64,000 bases of DNA from positions 124,001 to 188,000 of the forward strand of contig LLCB01000013.1 of NCBI GenBank assembly GCA_001414345.1, given 5' to 3'. Made by a program: the position numbers and the translations under genes. The notes beneath the pieces are model-generated. The model worked only from the letters and a program-made list of their open reading frames with translations, had not been told where the DNA came from and did not search any database. Shown piece after piece: positions 1 to 12,239 of this stretch. The DNA is from Hymenoscyphus infarciens. Taxonomy: Eukaryota; Ascomycota; Leotiomycetes; Helotiales; Helotiaceae. The number at the start of each line of letters is the position of its first letter. Position 1 is the stretch's first letter.

Positions 1-944
1 GGGGAGAGGGTGCGAATACCGGTAGTCGTGATGTTTGATATAAATGCTACTGTAAGAAGTACTTCGTCCTAGGCGTAACAAAGGTTATCCAAATGGGGCA
101 ATTGCCACATTTCCGATGTCTTATACCACCAAAAACCCCTGAAAAGTAGATAAAGTCACCCCCCCCGCCCCTGTTTAACCTTTTCGCCAGAGACGAAGTA
201 ACAACTACAGGTAACCCATCCGCATTTCTACCAACTGCCGACCAGTATCAATTCCAGTGATCTGACCCCTTTCCCACCGAGAAGAAACAATTCTGACAGT
301 CTGTTCACGATCTGAAATCCTGTCATGGCATCATTGCTTGGACCCTCGAATTGTTTCAGGCAGCCAGTCTGATTTCTGCCAACTGGCGAAGAGTATCAAT
401 TCCCTCCCACTGACGCTTTCGTGCGGCGAATGGGCGAATCGATGTTAAAAGTAGTTGAAGACCTCGCGCTAGCTTGTTGAGTGGGCTTCAACCTCGGTAC
501 AAAGAGCTGTCAAGAATCGAGATACTTGTAGTCTCGAGAACGTTGATGTCCCCTTTCAAAGAAAGGAGAAGACGCAATTCTGACAGCCGTTGGAAACTGG
601 TGCCGAAGAGGTCATGCCATCACACCAAGTGGATAATCCCCGTACGCATCCTCATCCCACCTCAGCAGCCGGCTCGCGAAACAACACTAACAACTTAGAC
701 CCCTCTCATCAACGTGGCAAGAAACAGGTGAACCGTTAGAAACTGGTCCGAAGACGGTCTAAGATGATCATGGCATCATCACTTAGACCCTCGAAATACA
801 TCTGACAATCCCGTAATTCTAATTTCACCTCGGCAGCCGGTTCCTGAAACATTTATTCACAGACGGAAATCTCTCGTCAACTTGGCAATAAAGAACCAGG
901 CTGGCTCCGATCTGACCCCCATTTCAAGGAAACAATTGTAACAG
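1..944. repeat. Decayed repeat array without genes
   Basis: No credible gene. The stretch holds diverged copies of one unit. The phrase 'GAAACTGGTGCCGAAGA' occurs near 593, again slightly altered near 739, and once more at about 1402 beyond the MITE insert. Each copy is followed at similar spacing by a 'cagCAGCCGG' or 'CCAGCTCTCG' phrase, and in two copies by 'GACGGAAA..TCTC'. Other echoes are 'AACTGGCGAAGAGTATCAATTCC' variants near 233 and 381. Base composition is balanced, so it is old but not heavily RIP-mutated. Short open frames here have no coding character. Confidence 0.5.
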
Positions 945-1384
945 CAACAGTCCGAGTCACTACTCTGTGCGCACAGGCCAGAATCGTTGAAAACCACACC
1001 TAAATCTACCCACTTCCTCTGCTAATTATACAACAACGCTATTATATATTTATATGAAAATAAAAGTAGAGACTTAGGTAACTAGGTGTTTTAGTTTGCC
1101 TGAGATTTTTCTATGTTAGAGTAACGTATGGTGTATGTTATATATAGCTCTTAGTAAATTTACTAGTGAAATAAAAGTCTTTGAGATTATATATATAGCT
1201 TATAGCTTATAACTAAAAACTTAGTTAGGAAAGTGTTCTTCTTATAAAGTTTTATATATCTAGCCCTTATTAAAATATGTTCTACTATATATTTGTTGAG
1301 TTCTAAAACTGTAAAGAGAGTGACTTTTGGTGTGTTTTTCAGTGATTCTGGCCTGTGCGTACGGAGTAGTGACTCGGACTGTTG
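945..1384. mobile_element. MITE-like element with ~60 bp terminal inverted repeats
   Basis: The left end reads CAACAGTCCGAGTCACTACT and continues to about 1006. The reverse complement of 1323-1384 matches it with about six differences, mostly transitions. The 440 bp element has a very AT-rich centre without coding capacity, typical of a MITE or a RIP-decayed relic of a larger DNA transposon. The tetranucleotide ACAG directly precedes the left end (941-944) and directly follows the right end (1385-1388), a possible 4 bp target duplication. The superfamily is not determined. Confidence 0.65.
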
Positions 1385-1550
1385 ACAGCTGATGAAGCGT
1401 TCGAAACTGGTGCCGAAGAAGCCATCCCTTTGCAAACCAGCTCTCGAAACAATATCACGAGACGGAAAAATCTCCCTTCACAATAAAAAATCCGATAGAT
1501 ATGAGGGCTCCCCCTCTGTCCAAGAATCAAATGAAGTAAAACAAATAAGA

Positions 1551-4500
1551 TTACATCCTTCCCTTCCCCTTCCCCTCAACATCCACACTCCTAGAATTTA
1601 TCCTCTGCAAATTCATCTCCTCGATCCTGCGACTCCTCACACGTTGCAGTGACCTAGGTAACTCCTCATCATCCTCCAATTTCTGCTTCTCCTTATCATC
1701 ATTCATCAACAAATTCCCAACAACTTCTTTCCTCGACAACGTGCTTCTCCTTCGTCGTCTAATCTGAGACAACTTCTCCGTCTCCTGCTTCTCCGTCACC
1801 ACATCCCTCGCTTCCGTCTCATCATCTACCTCCCCCCCATCTGCAGTCCCATTCCGAATTCCTGGTTCTTGGACCCCCAGAGACTCCTCAACCCCAGCCC
1901 CTCTCTCAACACGCCCAACATACTCTCGATATGTGGGTCTCGTGAGCATCCCACTCCGAAATTCATTCGCCCCAACAAGCAACTTAGTCAAATCAATAAG
2001 CTCTTCCAAGAACTCAATAACCTCAATCTGCCCAGCCGAAGCAGCGTTCCATGACAAGAACTTCTGTCGTATCACATGTTTAACCATCGACTCCTCGATA
2101 TCCGTGCGTGACCGCAAGGCTTCATAAGGCTCTTCTTCAATAGCACTAGTCCCTCTCTCCATAACTACTTCTCTTACGCGATTAATCATTCTCAGATGTG
2201 ATAATCGCGCGGATGGTAAGAATTGCGGTAATGGGAGCTTGGTGGTGAGAGCTTCGTGGGCTGCAAAAAGGATGATAGTGATAGAACCAGCAACATTCCT
2301 CCGATACGCAAAGACCTGCGCATTAAGTTCCTCCAAAACCCCACTCCCATATTCCCTCCTAAGATGCATCATATTATCCATTCGATCAACAATCCCATTG
2401 AGCACATAAAGAATCTCCTTATAAACCAGCGCCAACCCCCCAAAAGACCCCTTGAGCCTTGGTTCATTCGCACAGAAAGGAAGGAATGTTTGTGCAGCCG
2501 TGAGCGCACCCTGAGCTTTAGATTTCGCATGATCAAATCTCTCTGATACGATATCCGATTGAATATCGAGATTTGCTTCAGCGTCAATTCCGAATGCGAG
2601 ACAAGCTTCCATCTCGATGATTTGGCCGATAGAGGATGCTAGACTTTCTACGAGTCTGTCTCTTGCTTTGACTGGTAGGAAGGCGACTTGAAGAACGAGA
2701 GCGACTACACCACCGATGAGAAAGGCGATGAACCGTCGTAGGAAGTTTTCGGTGGCTGTTCCCGGAACTGTAGCATCTGTGGTCGCTAAACAAACAATGC
2801 ACATGGAGATGATTGAGACCATTCCTGCTTTGACGTATTTACTGCCCAGTTGGATGTAAGTGGACGGTACAATGCCAATAACAAGAATAACAACACAAAC
2901 TATGCGGTTGCCATTTAATGCTTCGAATGCCACATAGCCCCTAAAATAGTGTTAGCAGTTATTTTATCCCATATGCTTGAGTATTACTCACCATATGCAT
3001 CCTATTGTTGTCCCGACTGCTCTTATAGTAAATGTCATGACCGAGGTCCCAATGGCAACTTCAGATATCAAGACCAGTTGCAATGCAGCCCAAAGACCAC
3101 GGTTCAATGAATACCATGTATTCCATTTATTGACAAAAGCCGGCCAAGTGACGAGAAATACAGCAACCGTAAGCTTCAGAGCATAAACGGCATCATCGCT
3201 ACCTGCAATATATTCGATGAGGTCCGCGAGACCGTTCCGCAAACGAAAAACCAGACTCTTCTGAATTGTCTTTCTCTTTGGTGGATTTTCACTCTGTGAT
3301 GCCGATTTGCGCACCGGATTGCGGGGTTTTTTCACTTGAATCGCTTCGACATCAGTCTTGGTTCTTGTGAGAAGATTCTCCTTGCTTGTAATAGAGGAAT
3401 CGTCGTCTTGAGAATCCGCTTTCGAATTACCCGTTCGAGCATCTTTACGAGCGTTATCAGGCAGAGCAAGCATATCCTCTTCGCCCCCAGAAGTCAACCA
3501 TTTTCGCCAATTGATTCTGGGTGCATAAAGACGTCGTCTCCCATGGCGATCCTGTCGACTTTCAACAATGACCCGAGAATGTTGAAGCATGGCCAATGTA
3601 TGCAATGCAGCTTGTCGAAGATTGAGAAGAAATAGAGATATCAGGAAAGTCTCCATTCGTGGCATGATATCCACATCTGGATGTTCCTGATCGCGGATCG
3701 ATGCAGCACCTTCAAGAGCAAGAGCTGAATTTCTGTCAAATTCGGCCAATGCTTCCACCAGAATATCAACTCTGATGTCAATCTCTTGGAGATGAATACC
3801 AGCTGGCGCACGAGTTCCTGATCGCAATTTAGGAACATCGTAACAGTAAGCAAGGCATGAAGTAACCACATCAACGCTTCTATCAATTTTGTCCTGAAGA
3901 TCTTCTAGTGGTTTGGCGATTCGATGTACCAAATATCGTAAAAGTTCCACATCTCCAAACTCAATCTCCTTTTTTGGCTTGACGAGTTCTAAATCTTCGA
4001 GTTCTCTCTCTCGTCTCCTTTTACTCTTGCTCCTTTTTCCGGACCCCTTTATTTTGCCGTTACCCCTCGCTGGTCTTTTCTCGTGCTTGTCGTCCGAGGA
4101 GTAATTCTCCGTGCTGCTCGCTCCGGCGCTAGGCGATGTAGCACCGCCGTGGACACCTTCCTGTCTGGCGGTATCTCTCACTTCTTTCTCGTCCTCAGCC
4201 GTAGGCGTGGGCTTGTCATTCTCGTCGCCCATCAACGCATACTTACTCTCGCAAGCTCCAATAAGAGCAATGGCGTTTTGGACAAGCTTATTCATGGCAT
4301 GAACACTGATAGGTTTCATAGCTTCTGGCGGTAAAACTGAAAATGCAAGCTCAAAATTACACTCTTGTTGAGCAGCTTTGCAACCTGCTAATTTTGCACG
4401 AAGCTTCGTTTTCTTGTCGGTCAAGGACTTGAGCGTCGCCATCTTTGGCGAACTGTCCTTGGCTTTCATTCCTCCCGTTGACTTGCGAAATAGACGTTTA

Positions 4501-5282
4501 CATCTTTCGGGAAAGGAGAGATTGGCGTCCTCTTGTGGTTTGGTTGGTTCTTCGATAGAAGGGGAATGTTCCGTATCGTTGGGAGCAGCCGCTGCTGGCT
4601 TTTTCTTCCCGGGTTCCTCCCCAATACTGATAAAATATCTCCCAGCATCCCGAAGAGTATCAACCGTCTCTCCCAACGTTTCGATAGTCGTTTCTCCCAG
4701 GAATTCACTCGAGAACTCGGGAAAAACCAAAACATTGACTAAAATCAAAATACCCGCAGCCGTCAAAATTGGATATAGAATCTGGGTAGCCGATGATTTG
4801 GAGACATATTCCGCCGGACCCGTCAGAGTGACTACCGTAACAATCACCACCAGCAGAACGAATATAAAGAGACGAGGCGTATGTGACCGGAAAAAGCCGT
4901 GGAAAAACACAGCAATGGCTAGAAATACTCCACGAATGGTGTAGGCGGTTGGCGAATCTCCCACATATGTAACGCTCGATAGGTAAACTCCAAACAGCGA
5001 CCAACCAAGTCCAAACAAAGTACCTCCAATGGTCAAGACCAACGCTTCAGCCATCATCCCAAATCGTCTGCCTGGATGTCCGAAAACCGTCACCAGGGGA
5101 GCTAGATATGCTGCTTTGCCGTACACCCGTACTACCGCTGGGATAAGCGCAATTATTACGGCGATTGTGGTTGCAATGGTGTTTTTGAGCATTCTCTGCC
5201 AGAGATTGTTCTTCTGTAGATTTTCCCATATCGCAATAGCTCTCTTCTCCACCCATCCTTCCAGCTTCCTCAGATTTCCCAT
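1551..5282 (-). CDS. ArAE_2 / fusaric-acid-resistance-like (BRE4-type) membrane transporter
   Basis: Two exons, complement(1551..2940, 2992..5282), join to 1,226 aa. The 51 bp intron (2941-2991, GTGAGT..TTTTAG) restores the frame as ..GCIWGYVAFEALNG.., right inside a membrane segment, which supports the join. The layout is that of fungal proteins with ArAE_2_N, FUSC-like and ArAE_2 (DUF2421) regions. About six hydrophobic segments lie within residues 30-190. A long charged, low-complexity cytosolic stretch (~200-670) follows, then a second cluster of membrane segments (~675-885) and a basic, acidic and Ser-rich tail. Family knowledge suggests export of aromatic acids or related compounds; yeast BRE4 affects brefeldin A sensitivity. 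Membrane location is likely but the substrate is unknown. The start is the first Met, about 30 residues before the first membrane segment. It is transcribed away from IST1. Confidence 0.85.
2941..2991 (-). other. Intron of the ArAE_2-type transporter
   Basis: On the minus strand the intron starts GTGAGT and ends TTTTAG, 51 bp. Removing it fuses two long open frames that otherwise end and begin at this point. Confidence 0.85.
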
Positions 5283-5849
5283 TTTCCTTCGTCTTTCTAC
5301 TATGTTTCTGAATGCAATGCCTACCTAGGCAGCCGTTTGTGTATTTCCAATTCCCCCAATTCGACAATTCCGAGTGAAAGGCGGGTCGTCATCGTCATCG
5401 TTTCCGGACACAAGAAGATAGTTTGCGGTAAGTGGTGGTACTTGTATATCGATCAATTGATGGAAGCAGTAGAGATGATTCTATTCGCAGGCACTTCACT
5501 AATGCGAAGCCATGGTTGAATCAATTGAGATGGTGAAGTCTGAATTGGAAAAGGGATGGGGTTTTCAGGCTTTTCGCTTTTGAAAGTCTACTTGCCCCCT
5601 ACGGACGTCCAGTACCTAAGCTAAGCAGCCTGACGTAGGGTCCCCGCGAGCCCGCTCCATCCTTATTTATTGCGTTATTGGTCTGGAACTTGAGGGAGAG
5701 GGTTACCGTAGACCCCGCCATCGCATTGCGACCAGCCTCAACACCTCAAAAGGTTCCAGCTATTGTAACGACATCTGATACTCCTAACACCACCACCATA
5801 CATCCTTAAACACTTGCAACATCTTGCTCCAGAGTTGATCAAGTCTACC
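5283..5849. promoter_or_regulatory. Shared divergent upstream region, transporter (-) and IST1 (+)
   Basis: 567 bp lie between two divergent start codons, so both promoters must be here. I see no strong TATA box. A short AT-rich stretch (TCCTTATTTATTG, about 5659-5671) lies near 185 bp upstream of the IST1 start. Pyrimidine-rich sequence precedes that start. Confidence 0.4.
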
Positions 5850-6807
5850 ATGGCGCCCTCATCTACCATCATAGTAAGCAAACCCCCCATCCCTCTTCTA
5901 CGACAACCCAACTAACTCCCCCCAGGCGAAGCTCAAGGTGCAGCTCAAGCTCTCAATCGCCCGCCTCCGAATGGTCCAACAAAAAGACGAAGCAGTATCC
6001 AAACAACAACGCCGAGCCATGGCCCAACTCCTCGAATCAGGAAAAATAGAATCCGCCCGCATCCGTGTAGAAAACATCATCCGCTCCGACATCACCACCG
6101 AACTACACGAGATCCTCGAACTCTACTGCGAACTCCTGCTCGCGCGAACAGGGTTGATGGAAGGTCCTGTCTGCGACATGGGATTAGAAGAAGCTGTAAA
6201 GAGCCTCATCTATGCTGCGCCAAGGACGGATGTCAAGGAGTTGCAACAAGTTAGGGTTTTACTGATGGAGAAGTATGGGAAGGAGTTTGCGCTTCAGGCT
6301 ATGGAGAATAGTGATGAGAAGGTGGCAGAGAAGGTGCTGAAGAAACTTGCTGTTACGCCGCCCGCGCCGGAGTTGGTAAACGGGTATCTGGAGGAGATTG
6401 CGAGGACATATGGGGTTGATTGGCCTAAGAAACCTAAGGAGGAGTTAGGAGAACCTCCCGAATACATCGACGACGAGGATGACGAGCCAAGTAACGGCCA
6501 AGCACAAAAGGTTTTGGAGGAACCCCTTGCGGCGAGTGGCGCGAAAGTGAGGGCTGAGGAGAGAGAAGCGTTGAGCAAGGCGACACCACCAAGGAATTTT
6601 GGTCCTAGCAGTCCGCTGAGGGTAAATCCTCCGAGTCCTAGTACTGATAACCTTCATCCGAGGATTAAGGGGACGCTGGACTTAAAACCTACGAGTAAAC
6701 CACAGAGCACGCCTCCGAAATCGGGTACACAAAGTAAGGGGCCGGTAGGTGGCACAATACCTGATGTGGACGAACTGGCGAAGCGTTTCGCGGCGTTGAA
6801 GAAGTAA
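5850..6807 (+). CDS. IST1: IST1-family regulator of ESCRT-III / Vps4
   Basis: Exons 5850..5873 and 5926..6807 give 301 aa. The 52 bp intron starts GTAAGC, has an ACTAAC branch point at 5911 and ends CCCCAG; without it the protein lacks its N-terminus. Residues ~9-175 match the Ist1 domain in form: a run beginning AKLKVQLKLSIARLR, then QQRRAMAQLLESGKIESARI and RVENIIRSD. Ist1 folds like an ESCRT-III subunit and modulates recruitment and activity of Vps4 at endosomes during multivesicular body sorting. The middle (~180-280) is Pro/Ser-rich and disordered. The extreme C-terminus DVDELAKRFAALKK fits a MIM1-type MIT-interacting motif, the expected Vps4 docking site. Length and architecture are normal for the family. 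Confidence 0.92.
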
Positions 6808-7899
6808 AGGGATGCTGGGGGTTCTGTTTGGCGTATCGGTTCTGGGGGTAGGTTGGTATTCAGCGGAAATTTATGCACTATCAGTACAGCGGAGTAAAAT
6901 CCTTTCAATCTTTCATTATACCATGTTTTCCTGTTTCTTGGTCTGCGGGCTTATGAGTACGCATGGAAAGCCTTCGAAATGCGTCTTTTTATCATCGTTT
7001 CTTAGGTATGTCATCCAAGAAACTTGTGTACCGATTTTTGGGAGTTTTGGGGCTCAGATTCGATGCGGTTTGAGCACCAGGTATTTGTTGAGGATATCTA
7101 AGCGGTCTGGGATCCTCATTTGAGCTCTTGGTCCAGAAACACACTTTGCTTTTACCAAAAGACAAGTATGAACGATAAAGAGTTGGGAACTGGATCTCGG
7201 CTTGGAGTTTCTGTCTCGGTACTTCTTCTAACGTTGTCTTCCCTTTAAGATTTCCTCTGTTGAACTCGCGTGGAGCTCCCTCGAAGCTTTTTCTATTTCT
7301 TATCGAGCTTCTGCTTCTTTCTTTCCCTTCACACTTCTTCGGCGATGTCTTGTTCGTTGGAGGTCTTTCTAATTTCTAGATATACCGCCTGTTAATTGTT
7401 TTGGGGTACGGAAACTCAAACCTGAATTCAGTTTTACGGTATTTATAGTGAAGTATATCAGTCTTGGTTGAGTATCACTATACTGTGACAATACTCAATA
7501 GGACCTTAAGACTCTTTCTATCGTCTATGGTAATCAGGAGATCAGTCCTCAATGGGAGACTCGAAATTCGGATAGAACTGGCACATGCAATTGAGGGAGC
7601 CTTTGATGGTGGCCTCATTCAAGAATCTCTAAGCTGAGTTTATCTTTGCTGGTTTGGTGTCCAAATTCCCACCAAATTGCCCTAGGGAACTTAGGAACTG
7701 GGCTACTGCTAGGCTACTTTTGTGGCATCAATTTTTCGAGACCAGCGCTACGTATTTCCACCTGCATCTTGAGCCCTAAGAAGTGCCCAGTTCTAGCCGC
7801 TTTTGAGTTCTTCTTTCCAGGCGCTAATCACCCTCGGTACGGCATCCTGAATCTACAAAAGTTTAAAAACAACGTAATCGCAAATAGCAAAGCATAAAT
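6808..7899. other. Intergenic, no gene seen
   Basis: Contains the 3' flank of IST1 and about 1 kb of moderately AT-rich sequence. Open frames are short, lack coherent composition, and have no neighbouring splice-compatible exons. Confidence 0.5.
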
Positions 7900-8270
7900 C
7901 GCAAATCGCAAAATTTTACTTTCTATAAGTAAAAAAGAGAATAATTCAATTCCCTCTCCCTCTTTCTCCTCCCTCCCCCCTCCCGTCTCTCTCTATATCA
8001 AGACTAGACAGTCTTAACTATAGCAACTAGCTAATTAAAGAATAAAGAGGGATCATAAGTACCTCTTACGTGTATAGTGGTAATATCGCTCTCTTACTAT
8101 CGTCTCTCTACTATTATAGCTTTACTACTTGTTATCTAACTCTTATAATATTCTTCTTATTATTTCTAGATAAATAAGAGAGTAAGAGGAAGAAGAGAAG
8201 AGAGAGATAGGATTGTTTACTAATTTAGCTAAACTCCTCTTACCTACGCTGTACTTTCAGGACGCCCTAC
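7900..8270. repeat. Short TA-rich, RIP-like relic
   Basis: Composition shifts abruptly to TA-rich sequence with TpA-rich words and few CpA or TpG, as in the larger RIP blocks. It starts with a tandem 'AATCGCAAAT/AATAGCAAAG' phrase (7877-7910) and a long polypyrimidine run (7951-8000). No terminal repeats were found. Confidence 0.4.
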
Positions 8271-8537
8271 CGGCTTAACCTCGGGTCGCCCCTTAGCTTA
8301 ACTGAGTAGTACCCACTACACACTCGTGCATTTGATCGCCAACCAGGCTAGATATAGACTAGGACCTTTTCTGTTCATTTTTGTCCAGTTTTGGCAAAAG
8401 AGGCTCCCAAGGATCCCAAACTTGACCCTCTGTTAGGCACAATTCCATCTGGCGCGCGGTTGTGTGGCTCGGCCTCAAACGACGGAGAACTCTCCAACTC
8501 TACGAGATGTGTGCATCCATCATCCTAAGACGAAGTC

Positions 8538-9398
8538 ATGAGTGAAAGGGATTCCATTATTCTCCCTGTCTCATCGTCCAAAAACACCCGATCAAAGCTT
8601 AGCCTCAGTGTCAACGACACTCCCCTTCGACGGGTTTTCGTGCTCGCAACGCTTCGACTTTTGAATCGTATTCTGCCCCGCCACGGCCCCGTACTCATAC
8701 TTTCGAAGAACCTCTGCATCAAAGTTGGGACTTTGAAACAACCTGCCGAAGCAGCAACGATACAATTTGTTGCTAAACACACCTCGATTCCCGTTCCTAA
8801 AGTGTATTGCGCCTTTGAACGGAAAGGATACAAGTATATATTGATGGAGAGGGTGCATGGACATATCTTGAGAGACAACTGGCTAGAACGAAGTGCAGAA
8901 TCCAAGGAGAAGATACTCGCACAGATTAAGAACATGGTCGACCAGATGCGGCGCATTCCCCCTCCTTCCGGCCAAGGCATATCGAACGTCGCAGGCGGGC
9001 CATTGTTTGATGGTCGACTCTCTGGGGGGTCGTATCACGGGCCATTCAATACTGTACAAGACTTCCACAGGCATCTGCGCGAAGGCTACGAAGGCGGAAA
9101 TGAAGATGGCCCCGAAGCGAACAGGCTCGTGGAATGGCATAACCAATGTTGCGGCAAGCCAATATTCACACATGGGGATTTGAGCACAATGAACATTATT
9201 GTTCGAGGAGACGAGGTCGTCGGGATTATTGATTGGGAAACAGCGGGATGGTGGCCAGAATACTGGGAATATACTAGTGCATGGCATGTCAATCCGTACA
9301 ATGAGTTTTGGAGAGAGGAGGTTGATAAGTTTCTGGAGCCAAAGCTAGAGGAACTGGACATGGAGAGGGTGAGGAGAAAGTTCTTTGGAGATTTTTGA
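8538..9398 (+). CDS. APH-fold phosphotransferase family protein
   Basis: A single-exon 286-aa protein. The kinase-like catalytic signature HGDLSTMNI (from ~residue 211) supplies the catalytic Asp and the Mg-binding Asn. IIDWETAGWWPEYWEY (~229-244) supplies the DxD/DW-type metal-binding Asp. The N-terminal part has VPKVYCAFERKGYKYILMERVHG (~95-115), the usual nucleotide-pocket hinge of the aminoglycoside phosphotransferase (PF01636) family. Fungi carry many such small APH-like proteins of unknown substrate; they are not known antibiotic-resistance enzymes. Family membership is secure and substrate is unknown. The start is the first in-frame Met. It stands alone between decayed sequence on both sides. 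Confidence 0.85.
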   Translation: MSERDSIILPVSSSKNTRSKLSLSVNDTPLRRVFVLATLRLLNRILPRHGPVLILSKNLCIKVGTLKQPAEAATIQFVAKHTSIPVPKVYCAFERKGYKYILMERVHGHILRDNWLERSAESKEKILAQIKNMVDQMRRIPPPSGQGISNVAGGPLFDGRLSGGSYHGPFNTVQDFHRHLREGYEGGNEDGPEANRLVEWHNQCCGKPIFTHGDLSTMNIIVRGDEVVGIIDWETAGWWPEYWEYTSAWHVNPYNEFWREEVDKFLEPKLEELDMERVRRKFFGDF

Positions 9399-10345
9399 AC
9401 ATTGAAAACTGGAACTCGGTTACAGCGATGCACCTCTTCCCACCGAAATCTGTTTTCTTGGGAGGGAGTTAGCAAAGAAGGGACTTGGTCCAAACCTGCT
9501 ACCTGAGCCTTCATGATACCTCTCTACACTAGTACAAAAGACAGAGATGGCCATCGATTGCTCCTTCCTCATAGTTCTGTTACCCAGTACTTCAGTTATC
9601 TTTCGCGTCCCTCTTTCACTAACCAACGATCATACATCTACCACCACGCAATATCTTAACAGTCAATCTTCACGATCAATTTCGAGCTGCCCAACATATC
9701 CATACGACTCGTCTACCGTACTTCATCCACAAAAAGCAGGTGAGTACGGCAGGGGGTGATCTCTTCTAAGCGAATTTAGATCTAAAACAGGTTCGGAGGA
9801 GCCAAAATAGGAGCTGTGCTTGGAGACAAGACGAGGAAAGTGTAGCCGAGGGTCAAGGAAGCCAGAAGGAACCCCTTTTGGGAGCTTAAATAGCCTCTCA
9901 GTGCATCTGCCGGTTGCTCGGTTTGCTCGGGAATGCAAAGCGGCAGCTGCCCACTCCAAACACCAAAGCAGGACCAGCGAAAAAAAAAGTTGAGTCTGAC
10001 TTTCCAAGAAGTCCACTTTGGACGAGGAACTTCTACAACCAAAAAAATGAACCGTTGGAAAAGAAGCAACTATGTAGTAGTATAGAGACACGTAAGAGAC
10101 TGGTATTAAGCTGGAAGCCTGGTTAATTTTTTTTTTGGTGAGGATCGGGTAGTTACCAGGCCGTCATGTTTTTTTTTAGAAAGAGATGGAAAAGGGAGGC
10201 GATTGTTAAGCTCACTATAGAAGCGACTACCTTTTTAAAGTATCTAATAAATAAGAAAATAAAAGAAGGTATTATAAAGTATATAATAGATAATATTAAC
10301 GAATAAGTTAAGAAATATAAAAGAGCTTAGACTAAGAAATACTCT

Positions 10346-10383
<38 letters not shown>

Positions 10384-10639
10384 AGCTAATTAGGATTTTA
10401 TTAATTAAAATAGAATATAAAATATAATTAGTTTAAAGTTCTTCTAGTCTTCGAGAGAGAGGTTACTTAGTTCTTCCGTCGGAGCCTTTACTTAGAACTA
10501 AACGAGCTAAATACTTTAAGATAATAATATTCGTAATTAATTACTAATAGAATTAAGTAATTAGCTTAAGTGTAATAAATAGTATCTTATAACTCTTACT
10601 TAGATCGATTAGCGTATTAGTAGAGCTTTAGAACGATTC
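9399..10639. other. Intergenic grading into the RIP block
   Basis: 9399-10130 has normal composition and only shadow open frames. From about 10190 the sequence becomes TA-rich, marking the left edge of the RIP-mutated block. A (GA)n microsatellite lies at 10351-10382. Confidence 0.5.
10351..10382. repeat. (GA)16 microsatellite
   Basis: An uninterrupted GA dinucleotide run of 32 bp inside TA-rich sequence just upstream of the LTR retrotransposon. Confidence 0.9.
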
Positions 10640-11135
10640 TGTGATAGCATGCCATCCTGGATTATCATATGACAGCTAGATTATTATGTGACAGCACTAT
10701 CCTAAATTATTAGCATTCGTGAAACTGCCAATACCTCTAAGCAGTGCTGATACCCCTAATACCTCTAGGGCCGAGATTACAAATAACCGATACTTATACA
10801 AGTAAAGTACCGAAGGTATTAATATCTAATATTCATATATAAAAGGGATTAAGGTTTAGATATTATATATTTAGCTTTTTAAAGGATCAGAGGTTATATA
10901 TTTAGCTTTTTAGCTCTTATTATTTAGTATTAGCTATATTAAGCAGGGCTTAGTTATTATTATTATTAGAACTTAGAAGCTTCTAACCTTCTTATATATA
11001 GACGTTTATATTCAGTATAGTAGAGGAACAGTTATTATTTTCTTCTATATTAGAGCCTAGTATCTATACACGTCATTCTACTATATACACTCTTATATGC
11101 CTCTACTATAGTTATATATATTTCGTACTATTATA
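10640..11135 (+). repeat. RT1 5' LTR (496 bp)
   Basis: Matches 15859-16354 along its full length. The last ~100 bp, with 'TTTCTTCTATAT' and 'TTTCGTACTATTATA', also match the outer ends of the RT2-type LTRs elsewhere in the window. Confidence 0.9.
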
Positions 11136-12239
11136 TAAAAACAATAACTCTTCTTCGCTAGTAACGGCCTTAATAATATCTCTTTTCGAGCTTATTACTA
11201 CTTCTTATTTAGAAGTCGATTCACACTCGATTCAGAACATTATAACAACATTCTTACATAGCCAGGTAATTAGAGACTACTTAGACAGCTAGTAATAGTA
11301 GGGTTTATTATCTATATAGATAACTAGTATAAATCGTATTTTAGTATATGTTAAGAGATTAGAATATACTAAGTATTTCCTAAGAGTCCTAATAACCCTA
11401 GATTTAGTAAATAAGTCAACTTATAATAGTTATCTAAAAGGCTTCTAAATCTAATCCTACCCCCCTCTCTAAATCAGTATCTTCGAAATATTAAACCTAG
11501 TTCTACTATAAGATATTAAACACCTTTTTAAGGCTACCCCTCTTTCTAAAAGCCGCCTAAATAGCATCTATATACTAAGATTAAGAAGATCCTAATAAAA
11601 CAATAGTTAAAGAGACTAGTAAGACTTCTTAAATATAGACTAGATATAGTCAGTTATATAAGCTTTAGAAGTAGAGAATTAAGAAATAAGGAATTAGCTA
11701 GCTAAGCTAGAAAGATAGATAAGTAAGCTTATAATTCAAAGTTAATAAAACACTTCGCCTTCTAACTCTCTCTAATCTAATCCTCTTTTAAACCCTTAAT
11801 TGAACCCTCTCCTACTTCTAAGCCTAAATTTATACCCCTTTTAGCTACGAGTAGCTGCCTCTAATATCTTCTAATAACTCTCTTCTAGGGCCACCCTCTT
11901 TTTTAAAAGACTCTCTAAACTCTCTCTAATCTATACCTATATACTAAGACTTAGAAGATCTTAACGAAATAATAAGTAAGACTTCTTAAATATAAACGAT
12001 ATATTAATAAGATAGTAGTATAAAAATAAAAGATAAAACGATTAATTAGATAAGATAGATATAATTATAAGTAAACTATAAAGTTAATAAACACTCTATC
12101 TCTAAACCCTTACTAATCTAACTATCTTTTAAACCTTTATTTAAACTCTTCTTTACTTTTTAAAGCCTACGTTTAAACCTCCTTCGCTTATAAGCCTCTA
12201 CCTCTAATAAACTTTATACTACTTCTTAAATCTTAAATT

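Noticed and set aside
474..698. 74-aa plus-strand ORF in the left array
   Set aside because: It lies across diverged repeat units and its composition follows the repeats; no family sense.
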